Assembly: GCA_019009955.1 (NCBI GenBank)
Contig: CM032229.1
Span: 148,829,001 to 148,893,000 of the forward strand
Source of the DNA: Riptortus pedestris
Taxonomy: Eukaryota; Arthropoda; Insecta; Hemiptera; Alydidae
Length of the DNA: 64,000 nucleotides
Direction: 5' to 3'
Part shown: positions 36,020-45,294 of the stretch, piece by piece
Layout of the letters: every line of letters starts with the position of its first letter
Position numbering within the stretch: position 1 is the stretch's first letter
Made by a program: the position numbers and the translations under genes
The notes under the pieces: model-generated
Seen by the model: the letters and a program-made list of their open reading frames with translations, nothing else
What the model was told of the DNA's origin: nothing
Databases searched by the model: none

Positions 36020-37362
36020 TATGTGCATTGTATATATCACGGGCCCACAAATTATAAACTTATTCATCATAACTTTCAACATTCTTGAGATCCATTTCTT
36101 GATGTTTCATGTTTGCTTGCCTTATCAACCTTTCTTATCTGTCTTATTACATTTTAATAACATTAATGAAATATTAGTTATTGGGGCTCAGGTTAGCCAT
36201 GCGAGTTAAAGCGTTGACCTTTAGCTCATATGGTAAACCTAGAGTGGCGAGTTCGATTCTTGCCTGGGCAAAGGAAATTATTTAGAGACGAAATTCATTA
36301 AATAACGTCCTAAAATCCCACCCTGGCTAGAAAAGGGTGGTAACCTGTAGATAACCCGTCCCGATTAGCCTAAGTTGCAAAAAGTGGACGTTAATAAATA
36401 ATAATAATATTAGTTATTACCTATGTATATTCTTATTATCTAGTAGGTAGTAGTTTTCTACATTTGTCTATTTACATGGTTTAAGACATTTTCACATTTA
36501 CTATTCTTGAATTAATTGATACATTCATTACTCTTGAAAGTAAAACATCATTGTTATAATCCAATGACTTTAATACTTTATACTTAAATGGATAATAGAC
36601 CAAAAACGTTGACATTGAAGACTAGTATAAATTTATTCACGGACTCTTCCTGTATTGTTAAGTAAAGCTCTTACACCAACTGACAGACCAAACCATTATT
36701 ACATTGCTTCTGAAAGGATCAAAAGATCGGTGAATGAGAGATAGATCTTCACTGATAGAAACCCGTCAATACAGACTGTTCGTCGAGTATACTTGATAAG
36801 CACATTCGATCAAGCCTGATGAATGTTATACTGATTAATGGCTTGGTAATCTCCAATTTTGATTTTAACTAATATTCAGCTTAGGTCTACGTTTAGTCTG
36901 AAGGACTTTGTTGTTCACATGCCTGTTACAAGTAAGCTGTCTACTAGAACGATCGAAACGAAATTATTGATTATGGTATTTATTCACTTTTGCATTTACT
37001 TCTTTGGATCTCGGTTTTACTAACAGAAAATTTATGGGAATGAATTTTTCTTCTGATTGATTTTTCTTCTCAATAACTAACTCCCAAGAGAAAATTCGTT
37101 AAGCGTGGTGTTTGAAGGAAAGGAATAACAGCCACAATATTATTCCATAGTCACTCATGACACAGCAATCGTTAAATTAAGCCGACGAAAGTATTATTTT
37201 CTTACGAGGAAAAATTCTTGTTTAAAAAATATTAATAAATCATGGTACGAACCTATAAAATATTCTAAGAATCCCGGAAAATCTAAAATGAAGTGGCCCT
37301 CGGAAGCCACTCAATATACTTAGGGAACTTACAAACCCCGACTCTGTCAGTATTTTCTCCAT
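23006..37362 (-). CDS. Insect odorant receptor (7tm_6 family), seven exons, last exon not found
   Basis: Seven exons on the minus strand join with GT-AG borders and matching phases: 37362-37253, 34361-34142, 32243-32089, 30416-30102, 28271-28172, 25894-25790, 23161-23006. They give 1161 nt, 387 codons without a stop. Family hallmarks are visible: a hydrophobic TM1-TM2 region; the pre-TM3 motif [14 protein letters not shown], created only when exons 3 and 4 are joined; a loop rich in charged residues; [27 protein letters not shown] followed by GEEL; and [21 protein letters not shown], the conserved C-terminal block. Odorant receptors are about 400 aa, so only a last exon of roughly 10-25 codons is missing. 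The product is a ligand-tuning, membrane-embedded chemoreceptor that is expected to pair with Orco in antennal neurons. Introns total about 13 kb and are full of repeats. The ORF is intact, so it looks functional. The exon 1 donor (GTTCGT) is the weakest border. Confidence 0.9.
23761..23835. repeat. (AT)n microsatellite
   Basis: About 75 bases of AT next to the 3' end of the R2-like fragment. Confidence 0.95.
23835..25010 (-). pseudogene. R2-like retrotransposon 3' end (copy 1)
   Basis: Minus-strand coding, frame-broken: zinc-knuckle [17 protein letters not shown] (C-x2-C-x7-H-x4-C, 24487-24537), [15 protein letters not shown], then 24387-24019: [41 protein letters not shown] and [18 protein letters not shown] end. 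This is the RT-distal zinc-knuckle and restriction-like endonuclease of R2-type elements. A 3' UTR with CTCCAGAAAGAAGG follows. It lies in the odorant receptor's last intron. Confidence 0.75.
25790..25894 (-). CDS. Odorant receptor exon 6 (to codon 335)
   Basis: Too short to stand out as an ORF, but 35 codons lie in phase 0 between an AG acceptor (TTTCGAG) and donor GTACGT. It encodes [14 protein letters not shown] and [20 protein letters not shown], the TM6 block that precedes the GEEL motif in this family. The acceptor is preceded by G, a less common context, so the exact first codon could shift slightly. Confidence 0.84.
26160..26330 (+). mobile_element. Degenerate SINE
   Basis: GTAAATCAAGAATCGTGGTT-TTGATTCCCG, then GGAATTTATTTAGTG and GTAAAAGGCGGTTACG follow the SINE order with many changes. 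Confidence 0.55.
26523..26611. repeat. (AT)n microsatellite, left of the mariner-type element
   Basis: About 88 bases. The matching tract on the other side is at 27183-27257; together they were one tract before the insertion. Confidence 0.95.
26611..27184 (+). mobile_element. Tc1/mariner-type element, deletion derivative
   Basis: Inverted ends of about 26 bases with two mismatches (left ACAGGGTGGGGCAGTCAAAC; right is its reverse with ACAAGG), flanked by TA on both sides. It is about 570 bases, against roughly 1.3 kb for full elements. The transposase is cut after its helix-turn-helix part. It lies inside an (AT)n tract of a family A copy. Confidence 0.88.
26726..26974 (+). pseudogene. Truncated transposase (DUF4817-type helix-turn-helix N-terminus)
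   Basis: 82 codons from ATG ([13 protein letters not shown]) through the QREFRLHF and [19 protein letters not shown] blocks to GGSVRTL and a stop. This matches the N-terminal DNA-binding domain found in insect transposases of the IS630/Tc1/mariner type. The DDE catalytic domain is absent; about 200 bases of non-coding element follow. Confidence 0.8.
28172..28271 (-). CDS. Odorant receptor exon 5 (to codon 300)
   Basis: Acceptor TTTTCAG, consensus donor GTAAGT. It encodes [20 protein letters not shown] and [13 protein letters not shown], a transmembrane segment matching the TM5-TM6 region of odorant receptors. The first base completes the split Arg codon from exon 4. Confidence 0.87.
28405..28840 (+). 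mobile_element. Family A copy with internal deletion
   Basis: Start TTTAGCAGATTTCCC and end CTGCGTGACGGAC are both present, but only about 430 bases lie between them. The (AT)n segment is missing. It lies in intron 4 of the odorant receptor. Confidence 0.8.
29041..29520 (-). pseudogene. R2-like retrotransposon fragment (copy 3)
   Basis: Parallels 24520-25010 almost base for base (GGCAGCGGGTTGATCCTAGG, ACCCTTCTTTTTAGAAACCC), with an (AT)n expansion at 29199-29231. It covers the region upstream of the zinc-knuckle. It lies in intron 4 of the odorant receptor. Confidence 0.68.
29938..30073 (+). mobile_element. Family A 5' fragment
   Basis: The first 135 bases of family A up to the start of the (AT)n tract. 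It is truncated 29 bases from the odorant receptor exon 4 border, inside the intron. Confidence 0.75.
30102..30416 (-). CDS. Odorant receptor exon 4 (to codon 266 plus two bases)
   Basis: Acceptor TTTCAG, donor GTATGT. It starts [12 protein letters not shown] and runs through [11 protein letters not shown], a [13 protein letters not shown] stretch, the long second extracellular/intracellular loop region, and a basic region ending KHQKSLR. This is the largest exon and has no stop in 105 codons. Confidence 0.9.
31154..31390 (+). mobile_element. tRNA-derived SINE, full length
   Basis: Starts GGGGCTAAGTTTAGCC, has B-box TTCGATTCCCACC, body CCCACCCTGGCTAG and an AGTGGACGTTAATA end followed by ATAATAAATAAATA. 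It lies in intron 3 of the odorant receptor. Confidence 0.85.
32089..32243 (-). CDS. Odorant receptor exon 3 (to codon 161 plus two bases)
   Basis: Acceptor AATTACAG, donor GTATGT. A strongly hydrophobic segment ([15 protein letters not shown]) is followed by RQLAVPA. The two leftover bases plus the first base of exon 4 make Ile and complete the VPAIYPFD motif, which strongly supports both borders. Two longer ORFs overlapping on the plus strand and in another frame are shadows. Confidence 0.88.
32349..33097 (-). mobile_element. Family A repeat, both ends present
   Basis: Minus-strand copy from GTCCGTCACGCAG (32351) to TCTCCTAAAAC (33097), with (AT)n at 32934-32978. It lies in intron 2 of the odorant receptor. 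Confidence 0.78.
33290..33665 (-). pseudogene. LINE ORF2 C-terminal fragment (RTE/other type)
   Basis: Minus strand reads a [11 protein letters not shown] segment, then [31 protein letters not shown] and EEEDLETPI, the L-x-x-I-x-x-RR-x-x-x-x-GH-x-x-R pattern found at the C-terminus of many LINE polyproteins. It lies in intron 2 of the odorant receptor, upstream of exon 3. Confidence 0.62.
34142..34361 (-). CDS. Odorant receptor exon 2 (to codon 110)
   Basis: Acceptor CTAACAG, donor GTAAAA. It encodes [14 protein letters not shown], then [18 protein letters not shown], the TM1-TM2 region and the intracellular stretch typical of the family. It ends on a codon border, matching exon 3. Confidence 0.85.
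34400..35460 (-). pseudogene. LINE 3' end (jockey/CR1-like ORF2 C-terminus and tail)
   Basis: Minus strand: [20 protein letters not shown], then [15 protein letters not shown] and [12 protein letters not shown], the usual end of ORF2 in jockey-type LINEs. A long T/C-rich (minus) 3' UTR and the end GCTACGAAGCTCCAATAAAT follow. The three long ORFs seen at 34443-34833 are composition artefacts of this UTR. Confidence 0.75.
35590..35720 (+). repeat. Minisatellite, unit about 31 bases, three to four copies
   Basis: Units of the type GTGAAGATCAGTGCAGTGCC plus GTGTTTTTGC, with small changes. Similar AGTGCAGTGC-rich sequence is seen in 5' leaders of some retroelements, but no ORF follows here. Confidence 0.75.
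35952..36017. repeat. (AT)n microsatellite
   Basis: About 66 bases of AT in odorant receptor intron 1. Here it is not next to family A. Confidence 0.93.
36183..36414 (+). mobile_element. tRNA-derived SINE, full length
   Basis: The best-preserved copy. GGGGCTCAGGTTAGCCATG start, B-box GAGTTCGATTCTTGCC, body GGTAACCTGTAGATAACCCG, AAAAAGTGGACGTTAATAAA and a TAA-type simple repeat tail. About 230 bases. It lies in intron 1 of the odorant receptor. Confidence 0.88.
37253..37362 (-). CDS. Odorant receptor exon 1 (codons 1-36 plus two bases)
   Basis: ATG at 37362 opens [10 protein letters not shown] and continues to RIFYR at the join with exon 2. The donor is GTTCGT at 37252, weaker than the other donors, but it is the one that gives the two-base overhang required by exon 2 and yields [16 protein letters not shown] across the join. 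An alternative donor GTAAGT lies within the exon after codon 10, but its phase does not fit exon 2. Confidence 0.72.
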
Positions 37363-37394
37363 GATGAAAATTCACTCTTCCCCCACAAAAGAAG

Positions 37395-37402
37395 CTTTTA
37401 TA
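37395..37402 (-). promoter_or_regulatory. TATA-like box of the odorant receptor
   Basis: TATAAAAG on the minus strand ends 33 bases before the ATG. If used in the normal way, transcription would start only about ten bases before the ATG, giving a very short leader. No other core promoter element is evident. Inferred from position only. Confidence 0.4.
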
Positions 37403-38163
37403 CCACGTCAACATAATTTATGCAAGAGGCGATGAGTAATATCCCTCTAAAACTTTGTTGTATGACCTTCATTCTTCGTACATCATTAGAAAAACATATG
37501 TTTGTTAGAAAGTATTGGGAAAAAGGCACATGAAAGGGAATATCATACTATTTTCTGCTGAACAAACACATAATAAAATAAGTTCCAAACAATGATCATA
37601 AAGTTCGTCTTCCAGTTGCTCTCAAACAAGGGTTATATTAGCAATTTTAATACATGATTCAATTATGTGATCACTCCTTAGTAGAATCAAATAGATTTTT
37701 ATATTATAATTTTGACGTCATTACATTTCGGTGTATCTACTGTAGATTTTTTATTTTAGTTTTGGATGACAAAAAGTTTTGTAACATACATGGTTTTTAA
37801 TTTTTGTTTTAGATTCTCGTCACATTTATATCCAGTTTGTGGGGCTGCTCAATTACATTGAGATGCTGAAGCACACAGCAATCAGGGATTGAAATCAATC
37901 CCCAGGATAATACCACTACCAAGAAAAGCAATATATATTGTATCTAGTCAGATAAATAACTAAAATATTTTAACACATTCAGCAACCTAAAAGGTGTATG
38001 CACTAGTTATCTGTTGTGTATTTTCTCTTCAGCGCTAATGTTTTGACAATTAAAATTTTATTAATCAAATTATTTGAAACTGTAACAAATGAGGTTCGTC
38101 AAATATTTTACGTATATTTATTACAATTTGAAAATTAATTATTAATATACCGTTTTGCGAATT
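37403..38163. other. Upstream flank of the odorant receptor
   Basis: AT-rich, no repeat of the main families and no ORF of note. If the receptor has distal regulatory sites, they would lie here. No specific motif is claimed. Confidence 0.4.
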
Positions 38164-38346
38164 AAATAGTAAACCTAGAGAGGCGAGTTTGATTCTCGCC
38201 TGTGCAATGGAAATTATTTAGTGACGGAATTCATTAAATAACATCCTAAGTCCCACCCTGGCTAGAAAAGGGTGGTAACCTGTAGATAAATCGTCCGAAT
38301 TAGCCGGATTTGCAAAAAGTTGACGTTAATAAAAAATAATAATATT
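38164..38346 (+). mobile_element. tRNA-derived SINE, 5' truncated
   Basis: Starts within the tRNA-like head at TAGTAAACCTAGAGAGG and continues to GTTAATAAAAAATAATAATA. Confidence 0.8.
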
Positions 38347-38394
38347 ATGATAAGGTAAGATAGAACTACTTAGTATATTTTATTATTATTTATT

Positions 38395-38972
38395 AACGTC
38401 TACGTTTTGCAGCTCAGCTAATTAGGACGGGTTATCTACAGGATACCGTTTTGCGAATTAGGAAACTAAAAATATCTACGATAGGGAGCTTCAGTTATAA
38501 TCAGATTATTTCCATTGATTCTGGGTTATGATAATGGTTGAAGTATGTGAAGATCTATATTGATAGTATTGTTTTTTTAATAACTTAATTCTGTTTTAAG
38601 ATGTAGCCATTTATCTTTAAAAATATGTTTAGTGATTTCTGTTGTTTTCAACTAAACTTGGTTTGTAGGTTTGTTAGTCCTACAAAAAATTTAAACATTA
38701 TTTGTGTTTGATATGGATTAAACTGTCTTTACATTATTATTGTTATTATTTATTAACGTCCAGTTTTTGCAACTCAGGCTAATTGGGACACCAATTACAC
38801 ATTGGTACAGGTTACCACCCTATTCTAGCCAGGGTGGGACTTAGGATGTTATTTAATGAATTTCGTCACTAAATAATTTCCTTTGCCCAGGCGAGAATCG
38901 AACTCGGCTCTCTAGGTTTACTATGTGAGATAAAGGCCAACGCTTTTACTCAAATGGCTAACCTGAGCCCCT
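38395..38972 (-). mobile_element. tRNA-derived SINEs, reverse: a tail fragment (38395-38460) and a full copy (38744-38972)
   Basis: The full copy runs from TTATTAACGTCCAGTTTTTG to GCTAACCTGAGCCCC, with the B-box reversed as GAGAATCGAACTC. The tail fragment has AACGTCTACGTTTTGCAG and GGACGGGTTATCTACAGG. Confidence 0.82.
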
Positions 38973-39869
38973 TCTATACATTAATCCACATGAACATTTC
39001 TTTTATTTGAGTAACTAAATTCAAACCGACTGATTTCATTCTGTCATTGATGGTGTCATACAGGGGCGATCTGTTCAAATATTTCTGTAAATCAAGCTAT
39101 ATATTTTGTACATTCAATTATTTACCATAAGATTCATGATACCTGAGACCTCTTGATCTTCTTAGTGTTGAGCACTTATGGGATTTGTGAGTTCCATCAT
39201 ATGATACTGCTGTCACATTTTAACTCATGACTTTATTAGGTATGGTAAAAAAAACAAAACTGCTTCAAATAAGGTACCTCGCAAAAATACTCTTGGTCCT
39301 ATGTTCCACAAACTTTTTAACACAAATAGCTCCTTCGTTTTATTTATTTATTTAATTTTGTTTATACTAGAAAAATAAATCTTATTTATTAATACATCGG
39401 CATGATTTACTTTGCATACGACTTCGTAATAAAATTCTTCGATAAGAAAAGAACGACAGAAGCAAAAAAATGGATTGCATTTTGTTGATGTATTTATTTC
39501 AAGAAACATCTAGTCGAAGAAAAGGTAGAGCGACAATCTCTGTCAACCAAGTTTCGGAGAGAAAAGAGAAATTATTGGAGTTGGTGAAAGTTTTTTTCGC
39601 ATCAAGATGGTTACTCGTGTTTCCCCTTTGCCCAGATTGCTTCTTGGCTTTGACTCTTCCAACTTATATTGAAAAACTTTCGTGACTCCAGTTAAGGCTC
39701 GTAGATTAGCTCCTCAACCTATTGCTTTACCTATTTTATCCATAAAATATATGCATTTGATAGTTTCACTTCCGAGAATACGAATAGGAACACTAACTCA
39801 CTCTGGAAGAGGTTCTGTGTCTTCATCACAAATTTTGTTGTAGGAAAGAAGATTCAATATAAATCATGG

Positions 39870-40246
39870 ATATTTTGAAACCGTAAACTTTTCCCATCGA
39901 TCCCACATAGAATATGACAAAAATGACGTCCCTTACAAATTATAAATCAATTCAACGCTCTGTAGGTGGTAATTTCTGTTTCATAGTTATCTAACTCGAC
40001 ATTTAAGCTTTTCATGAAAGGTCAAGATCAAATTAGTTTCTGCTTAAATCGGACTACGGGAGAAAATCGAAAATTGAATCTCCGTTATTATGAGTCTGGT
40101 CGAAAAATTGTATACGATCAATATTTTTACCAATTTAATTTTCAAAAATGTTGTTTCATATATTTTTTTTGTAGGTTGAATGTTAAGCAAGATATTTTCA
40201 TTTTTTAGTTTTCAATCTTCAACAAACTCCCACTCCTACTCATCGG
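39870..40246 (+). mobile_element. Degenerate family A interior
   Basis: Weak but collinear similarity to the family A interior: a GATCCCACATAG-type block, GACAAAAATGACGTCC, then TCTCCGTTATTATG and AAAAATTGTATACGATCAAT, and the CTCCCACTCCTACTCAT segment. Both ends are lost. Confidence 0.5.
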
Positions 40247-40575
40247 ATATAGTCAAATATAAAATATGGCTTTAAAGCTTTATTATCTGACATGAAAATA
40301 TATCTATATTAAGATTTTATGTTACTGACTGGAAAATGTTTATTTGATCAAATTCATTTCTTGATTACGTTTTATAAGTTCATGTGAACATTTATAATTC
40401 CAGTGATCTTTGATAATTGACTCAGGTTGGAATGATATGTTGGTGCAGTCAATCCAATGAGTATATATTTTTCTCGAAAATATACTCTAGATGCATATAC
40501 TATAAGAATACTGAATTAAAGAATTTACTTTCTTAAACTTGGTTTTGGTCAGTGATAATTACAATTTATTATGAT

Positions 40576-40804
40576 AAGGGGGCTCAGGATAGCCATGTGA
40601 GTTAAAGTGTTGACTTAATCTCACATGGTAAACCTAGAGTGGCGAGTTCGAATCTCGCCTGGGCAAAGGAAATTATTTAGTGACGGAATTCATTAAATAA
40701 CATCCCAAGTCCCACCCTGGCTAGAAAGGGTGGTAACCTGTAGATAAATCGTGCCAATTAGCCTGAGTTGCGAAAAGTGGATGTTAATAAATAATAATAC
40801 TATT
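40576..40804 (+). mobile_element. tRNA-derived SINE, full length
   Basis: Same family as 36183-36414: GGGGGCTCAGGATAGCC, GAGTTCGAATCTCGCC and tail TTAATAAATAATAATA. Confidence 0.85.
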
Positions 40805-42867
40805 CTGATAAAGTTAAGGTCTATTATAGAACTACTTAGGATCTTATGCACTAAATAGTATTTCTATAATATTAAAATGTTTGACATCCATCGTTTTCTC
40901 CCCAGAAAACGCTTGTGAATGTATCTTTTTGGTTACATAGCTAAAGAATTTCGGATCCAATTTCTAACATATTTCACTCCAAAGTATATGTATGATTTTC
41001 ATACATAAACTTTTTTAAGAACATTTCTTTTACAATGGAATTTGAAATCATAAAGAATACAACAGAAATTATTCCATATTCTTTATTATTTCATTTGTTG
41101 GTTATCCACATCCGTGGTTCACAGGAAAATGTCATGAGTGAAACGTTCTCTTCTTCAAAGGCGACGAACAGTGGCCTTAAGGTAGTACCGGCTAAAGTGT
41201 CTGAAGTACAGTAAACATCTTTGTACCTTTGTTTTCTGCTGGTTTTTTAGTTCATCTGAGTGAAAAATTAATTATAGAAATGTATGGCGTCAGGAAATCG
41301 GTGTGAAAAATATTTCAGCTAATTTGTTTTAAAGGAACAATGGGATTTTGAGTCAGAGGTCCAAACTTCAAACCCCGGGATACGACACTAAACTTTATGT
41401 ATTTTTGTTATCACCCGGCGATGTGATTGGACTTCTCTCCATCACTTTACTTAGCATTGTAAGGAAATTGAGTACTTGAATAAGGAAGTAATGATCTTTG
41501 GTTAGTAGTGCTGCATACTGCAGCCGGGAATGCGACACCTCTCATTAAGGTGTATGGCAGACAGGTCTCGGTCCTTCATCGATTGCTGAGCAAAAGATTT
41601 TTTTAGGTACATTTGTTCATCTCTGCCAGGTTTGTCACTTCCTTTGAGTTAAATCCCCATTTATTACTTATAAGTCGGATTTCCTTGCCAACGGACTAAA
41701 AAGTCTTTGTAAGAAGAGCATGTGTCACTATTGGAGCGCAGGATAAAGTAGAGGGACTTGTTGAGATGCAAGTAGAGTTGTCGGCGTCCCCGGCTTGATA
41801 AACTGGGAACGAGTCCTGATTCCTGTCTTCAGTTGATAAGGGTTCCATTCTGTAGTCTGCACACAGCCCCTAGCACTCCTGGGACTGCCCTGTCACTGAG
41901 CAGTTCTTTTAAATTGAATCAAATTGTCCAGCGCAAAGTCATTCGCCTACCTGTTTTCCTCCCTTCTTGCTCTTTCATTCGGATAATCAAAAACATGAGC
42001 TTGAAAGACTTCATTCACAATCAGGAATTCAATGCCTGTCCTTTTATATACAATTTTCTTATTGGAAATTTCCGACTTCGCCTTTTAGTAGATTTATCAT
42101 TATAACTGAAATCGGAGAATTTTCCTTAACTTTCTCAAATTACCACAAATGCAAAATAGTAGATGACATAATGAAGTCCGTTCATCAGAAATCTGAATTT
42201 GGAGGGATGTGTATATATGGCAGAAATGACAAATATTTTATGGTTTCAGTTTAAGAACTTATTCTTTTCATTCGTAAACCCAATTTTCCTTAAGATACTT
42301 CACAAAATACTATTATTCCTTTGCAGAAGCACAAAGATAATGTAGATGATTACATTTACCCAAGAAAGAGCAGTACCTATAAAAAAAAATAGCGGAATGA
42401 AATCAATTTTGCTCAATACTTAAATCATTTCTACAGGGGGATGCTTTCAAAAAAATCACCGAAAGCGGCACCTAAGAACCAAAGAGATAAGATATCGAAC
42501 CTGTAGTAATGCTGGAATTTTAAGAGGAAAGGCAATACACAAAACGCGTCATCCCTGAAGATGTATAGTGAACTCGGATATTAATAATCAATCGGGCTTA
42601 TACCGGACATCGATTCTTGATGGATTTTTGTTCACATTATTCGCGATTAAAAATTGTTTGAAATACTCCAGTTCACATGATGAAACGGAATGTCGTTCTG
42701 GACTATTGGACTATTTACACCTGCCAAGGAAGATTTGAGCAAAATATCGGGAGATTAGTATATTTTCTATCTATAGTAGTTGTTGGGCTGTGTCATAATG
42801 TTGAGTTGACAACCCATCAAAGAGTATTTACAGCTTATCCAGATCTATAACTCACGCCGACCAATTA
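40805..42867. other. No gene seen
   Basis: Contains a less AT-rich part (41340-41960) with fragments such as GGGAATGCGACACCTCTCAT that look like an old element. Short ORFs at 41833-42254 show no domain. Confidence 0.45.
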
Positions 42868-43824
42868 CACTGATAAACAAGCCATAGATATCTGGCATGA
42901 TCTTTACTTTTTCTAATGCAGGAATTTTCTCAATAACGCCATACAGGCTTTCTTTAAATCGCTTAAATTTTGATTTCGATTATATTAAAATGTACGGCTC
43001 CAAAAAGTTTTAAAAAATTCCTAAGTGTAGGCTGCACTTATATTTAGTATATATCAAACTATTTAGCATATAGATTTTGGCCCTGCTGTTTACTTTTTCT
43101 AATGCAGTTTTTCATGCTGATTACAAATCTTAAAACTGTTTTGCTTTATCACGTCATGTTTTTAATTGGTTGGCATTGAAGTCTGTTATAGTCAATTTCC
43201 TTGAAAATTATAAATCTCCTGACTATGTAAATATTGTGCAGAAGTACATTAGTGCGTACAGCTTGATGGGTTGCAACATGTTCCTGAAGATTCATCTCTC
43301 CGACTCACATCTCGACTAGTTTCCCGAGAACCTGGGTTCTGTCAGTGACGAACATGGCGAACGTTTCCATCAGGAAATTTCGGTGATGGAGTCACGCTAT
43401 CAGGGTCGATGGAGTGGAGCAATGTTGGCTGACTACTCCTGGATGCTGCATCCCCACATCCCAAATGCTCTGCACAAACGCAAGTCTACAGCCAAGAAAT
43501 TCAAACCAAACTGATTTTAAATTAAGGAACTTTATGTTATACCTATGTATTTTATATGTGTATTATACCTTAAACTAGATGATGCTATATAGTTTATGTT
43601 AATTAGTACTCTATTCAGCAATATGTGCTCTACTGTAACTTGTCTGCGAGTTGTTTGCCTTGATACAATTTTAAACATATATAAATGGTTACTGTCCAAT
43701 ACCTCAAAAACGGTGGGTGATAGAGACAAACGGTTTTCATATTTTTAATCAGCATTGTCTGAGTTGTCTAAAACAAGTGTTGGATACCAAGATATCCGCC
43801 GAAAGTGTTTTTTGTTTATCAGTG
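42868..43824 (+). mobile_element. TIR element with decayed ORF (copy 2, inverted relative to copy 1)
   Basis: Same CACTGATAAACAA inverted ends. Collinear with the reverse of 17163-18315 but shorter by about 200 bases. On the plus strand 43269-43515 reads a Met-Gly-Cys start, one in-frame TAG, then PENLGSVSDEHGERFHQEIS, YQGRWSGAMLADYSWML and a basic tail KRKSTAKKF. Possible TTA flanks on both sides. Confidence 0.75.
43269..43515 (+). pseudogene. GERFHQ/YQGRW-family ORF, one in-frame stop
   Basis: C-terminal portion of the uncharacterised protein carried by the TIR element. The reading frame continues across a single TAG near 43320. The basic end (HKRKSTAKKFKPN) is typical of this family. The stop, and the missing N-terminal part, make it non-functional. 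Confidence 0.65.
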
Positions 43825-45294
43825 TTATTCTATTCATGGTGCCGGAATGAAATAAAATGACGATTCATAGTTAAAATATATAAAATTTTATCGAAATAGA
43901 ATGTCCTTTAATGTGAAAAATATGATTAAAGACTATAGAATAGTTATAAATGAAGTAGTTGGTAGTATTTAATCAATTTAAATATAGGCGAGGGAAAATA
44001 AAGAAAGAAGGGGAAAGCGGCTCATCTGAGAATTTTAACATCTATAAATAATAAACTGGGTTAAATTAAAACAAATTCACATTTTACGTTATCTGTTAGA
44101 AACGTTTTGTCATTTATTTTAGGATTGCATGCTAGTCACATAAATTATACGAAACAATAACTTTGGGTAATGAATGCTGATGTCTCTGTATAAAAAAAAA
44201 AGCTCGTAATTGTTAATGGATTAAAAGGAGAGTATTTTATGCTTGTCCAGACATAAAACCAGCTTTCTTGTTGCGAAAAATAAATAAAGCAAGCGAAGGA
44301 CTTGGGAACTAATTATCTAAAAGGTTTTTCTCTGCCCGCCATTTAGATTTAATTACTTTTTATTACGGGAGTGAAAAGAGTGTTGCGAGGTTTCTGGTTG
44401 ATTAGGGTGTCAGGGGTTTGATGCGACATTCGGGGACAGGGCAATAAAAGGGTGAGGCTAGGGGGAAGTAATAAGGGAGTAATTGCTGTTTAACCCTGCT
44501 TATTGGCCGGTAAAGACAGCCATGGCTGGTGAGGTGCCTCGCTTTTTATGTCCGGCCGCAGCACTAATTCTGTCCACCTTATGGCCGGCATTAAGTTTGT
44601 GGTCGCCTAAGGGAGACATATTAGATCCGAGGCCATCCGGTTCTTGCACCTTCTCAACTTATGACGCTCCTAATCCAATCTAGGGGATTCGTCCCCTATC
44701 CCCACCTCGCAGATGGATTAGCCCTCACAACGTGTAGTGCATGAAGCCAAGTCTTCACAGGAATTGGGTAAGGTTCAAATAGTATGTGTACTATTGTAAG
44801 TCATCTGGTGGAAGTGGTCTTCAAAAGATAATACAGAGCTTCAGCTAACTCAAAAGTACTGTATACGATCTGCAATGAGTTGTTTCGTACATTGCAACTA
44901 AATCCTGGATAGTTAGCATCTATCCACGCTGTTTGTCAGGAACCATCGGCATACTTAGTAATACAAAAATAATGAACGTTAATTAATAAAAAAATTCGTA
45001 ATGCATACCATGTTTTATCAAGATTAAAAATAAAATTGTGTTATTTGGCAGAAAAAAGAGGATACAATTCAACTTTACTTTTTTGACAAAGGACACAGAC
45101 ACTGCCTAATTTAGTGAAACAAATCGGCACTCTAAGCCAAGTTCTCATTGAATTTCAATAGATTATTATTTAAGGGTATCGGCCGTCACAAGGTTGATTG
45201 GTTTTACATAAAGGAAATAAACATTTTTACGCGAATAATGGATTTTTCTCTAAGCTGCATTATGCTTGTTACTAATTAGGCCATATTACCTTTT
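43825..45294. other. No gene confirmed; GC-richer patch at 44400-44770
   Basis: The patch (CCGGTAAAGACAGCCATGG, GGGGATTCGTCCCCTATCCC) differs from its AT-rich surroundings and may be an old retroelement piece. The 66-codon ORF in it has no motif. Confidence 0.4.

Noticed and set aside
36183..36270. Possible functional tRNA gene
   Set aside because: The B-box and head belong to a SINE with many copies; the fold is degenerate and a SINE body follows.
44483..44683. 66-codon ORF in a GC-richer patch
   Set aside because: No motif, no splice context; the patch is more likely an old retroelement piece.
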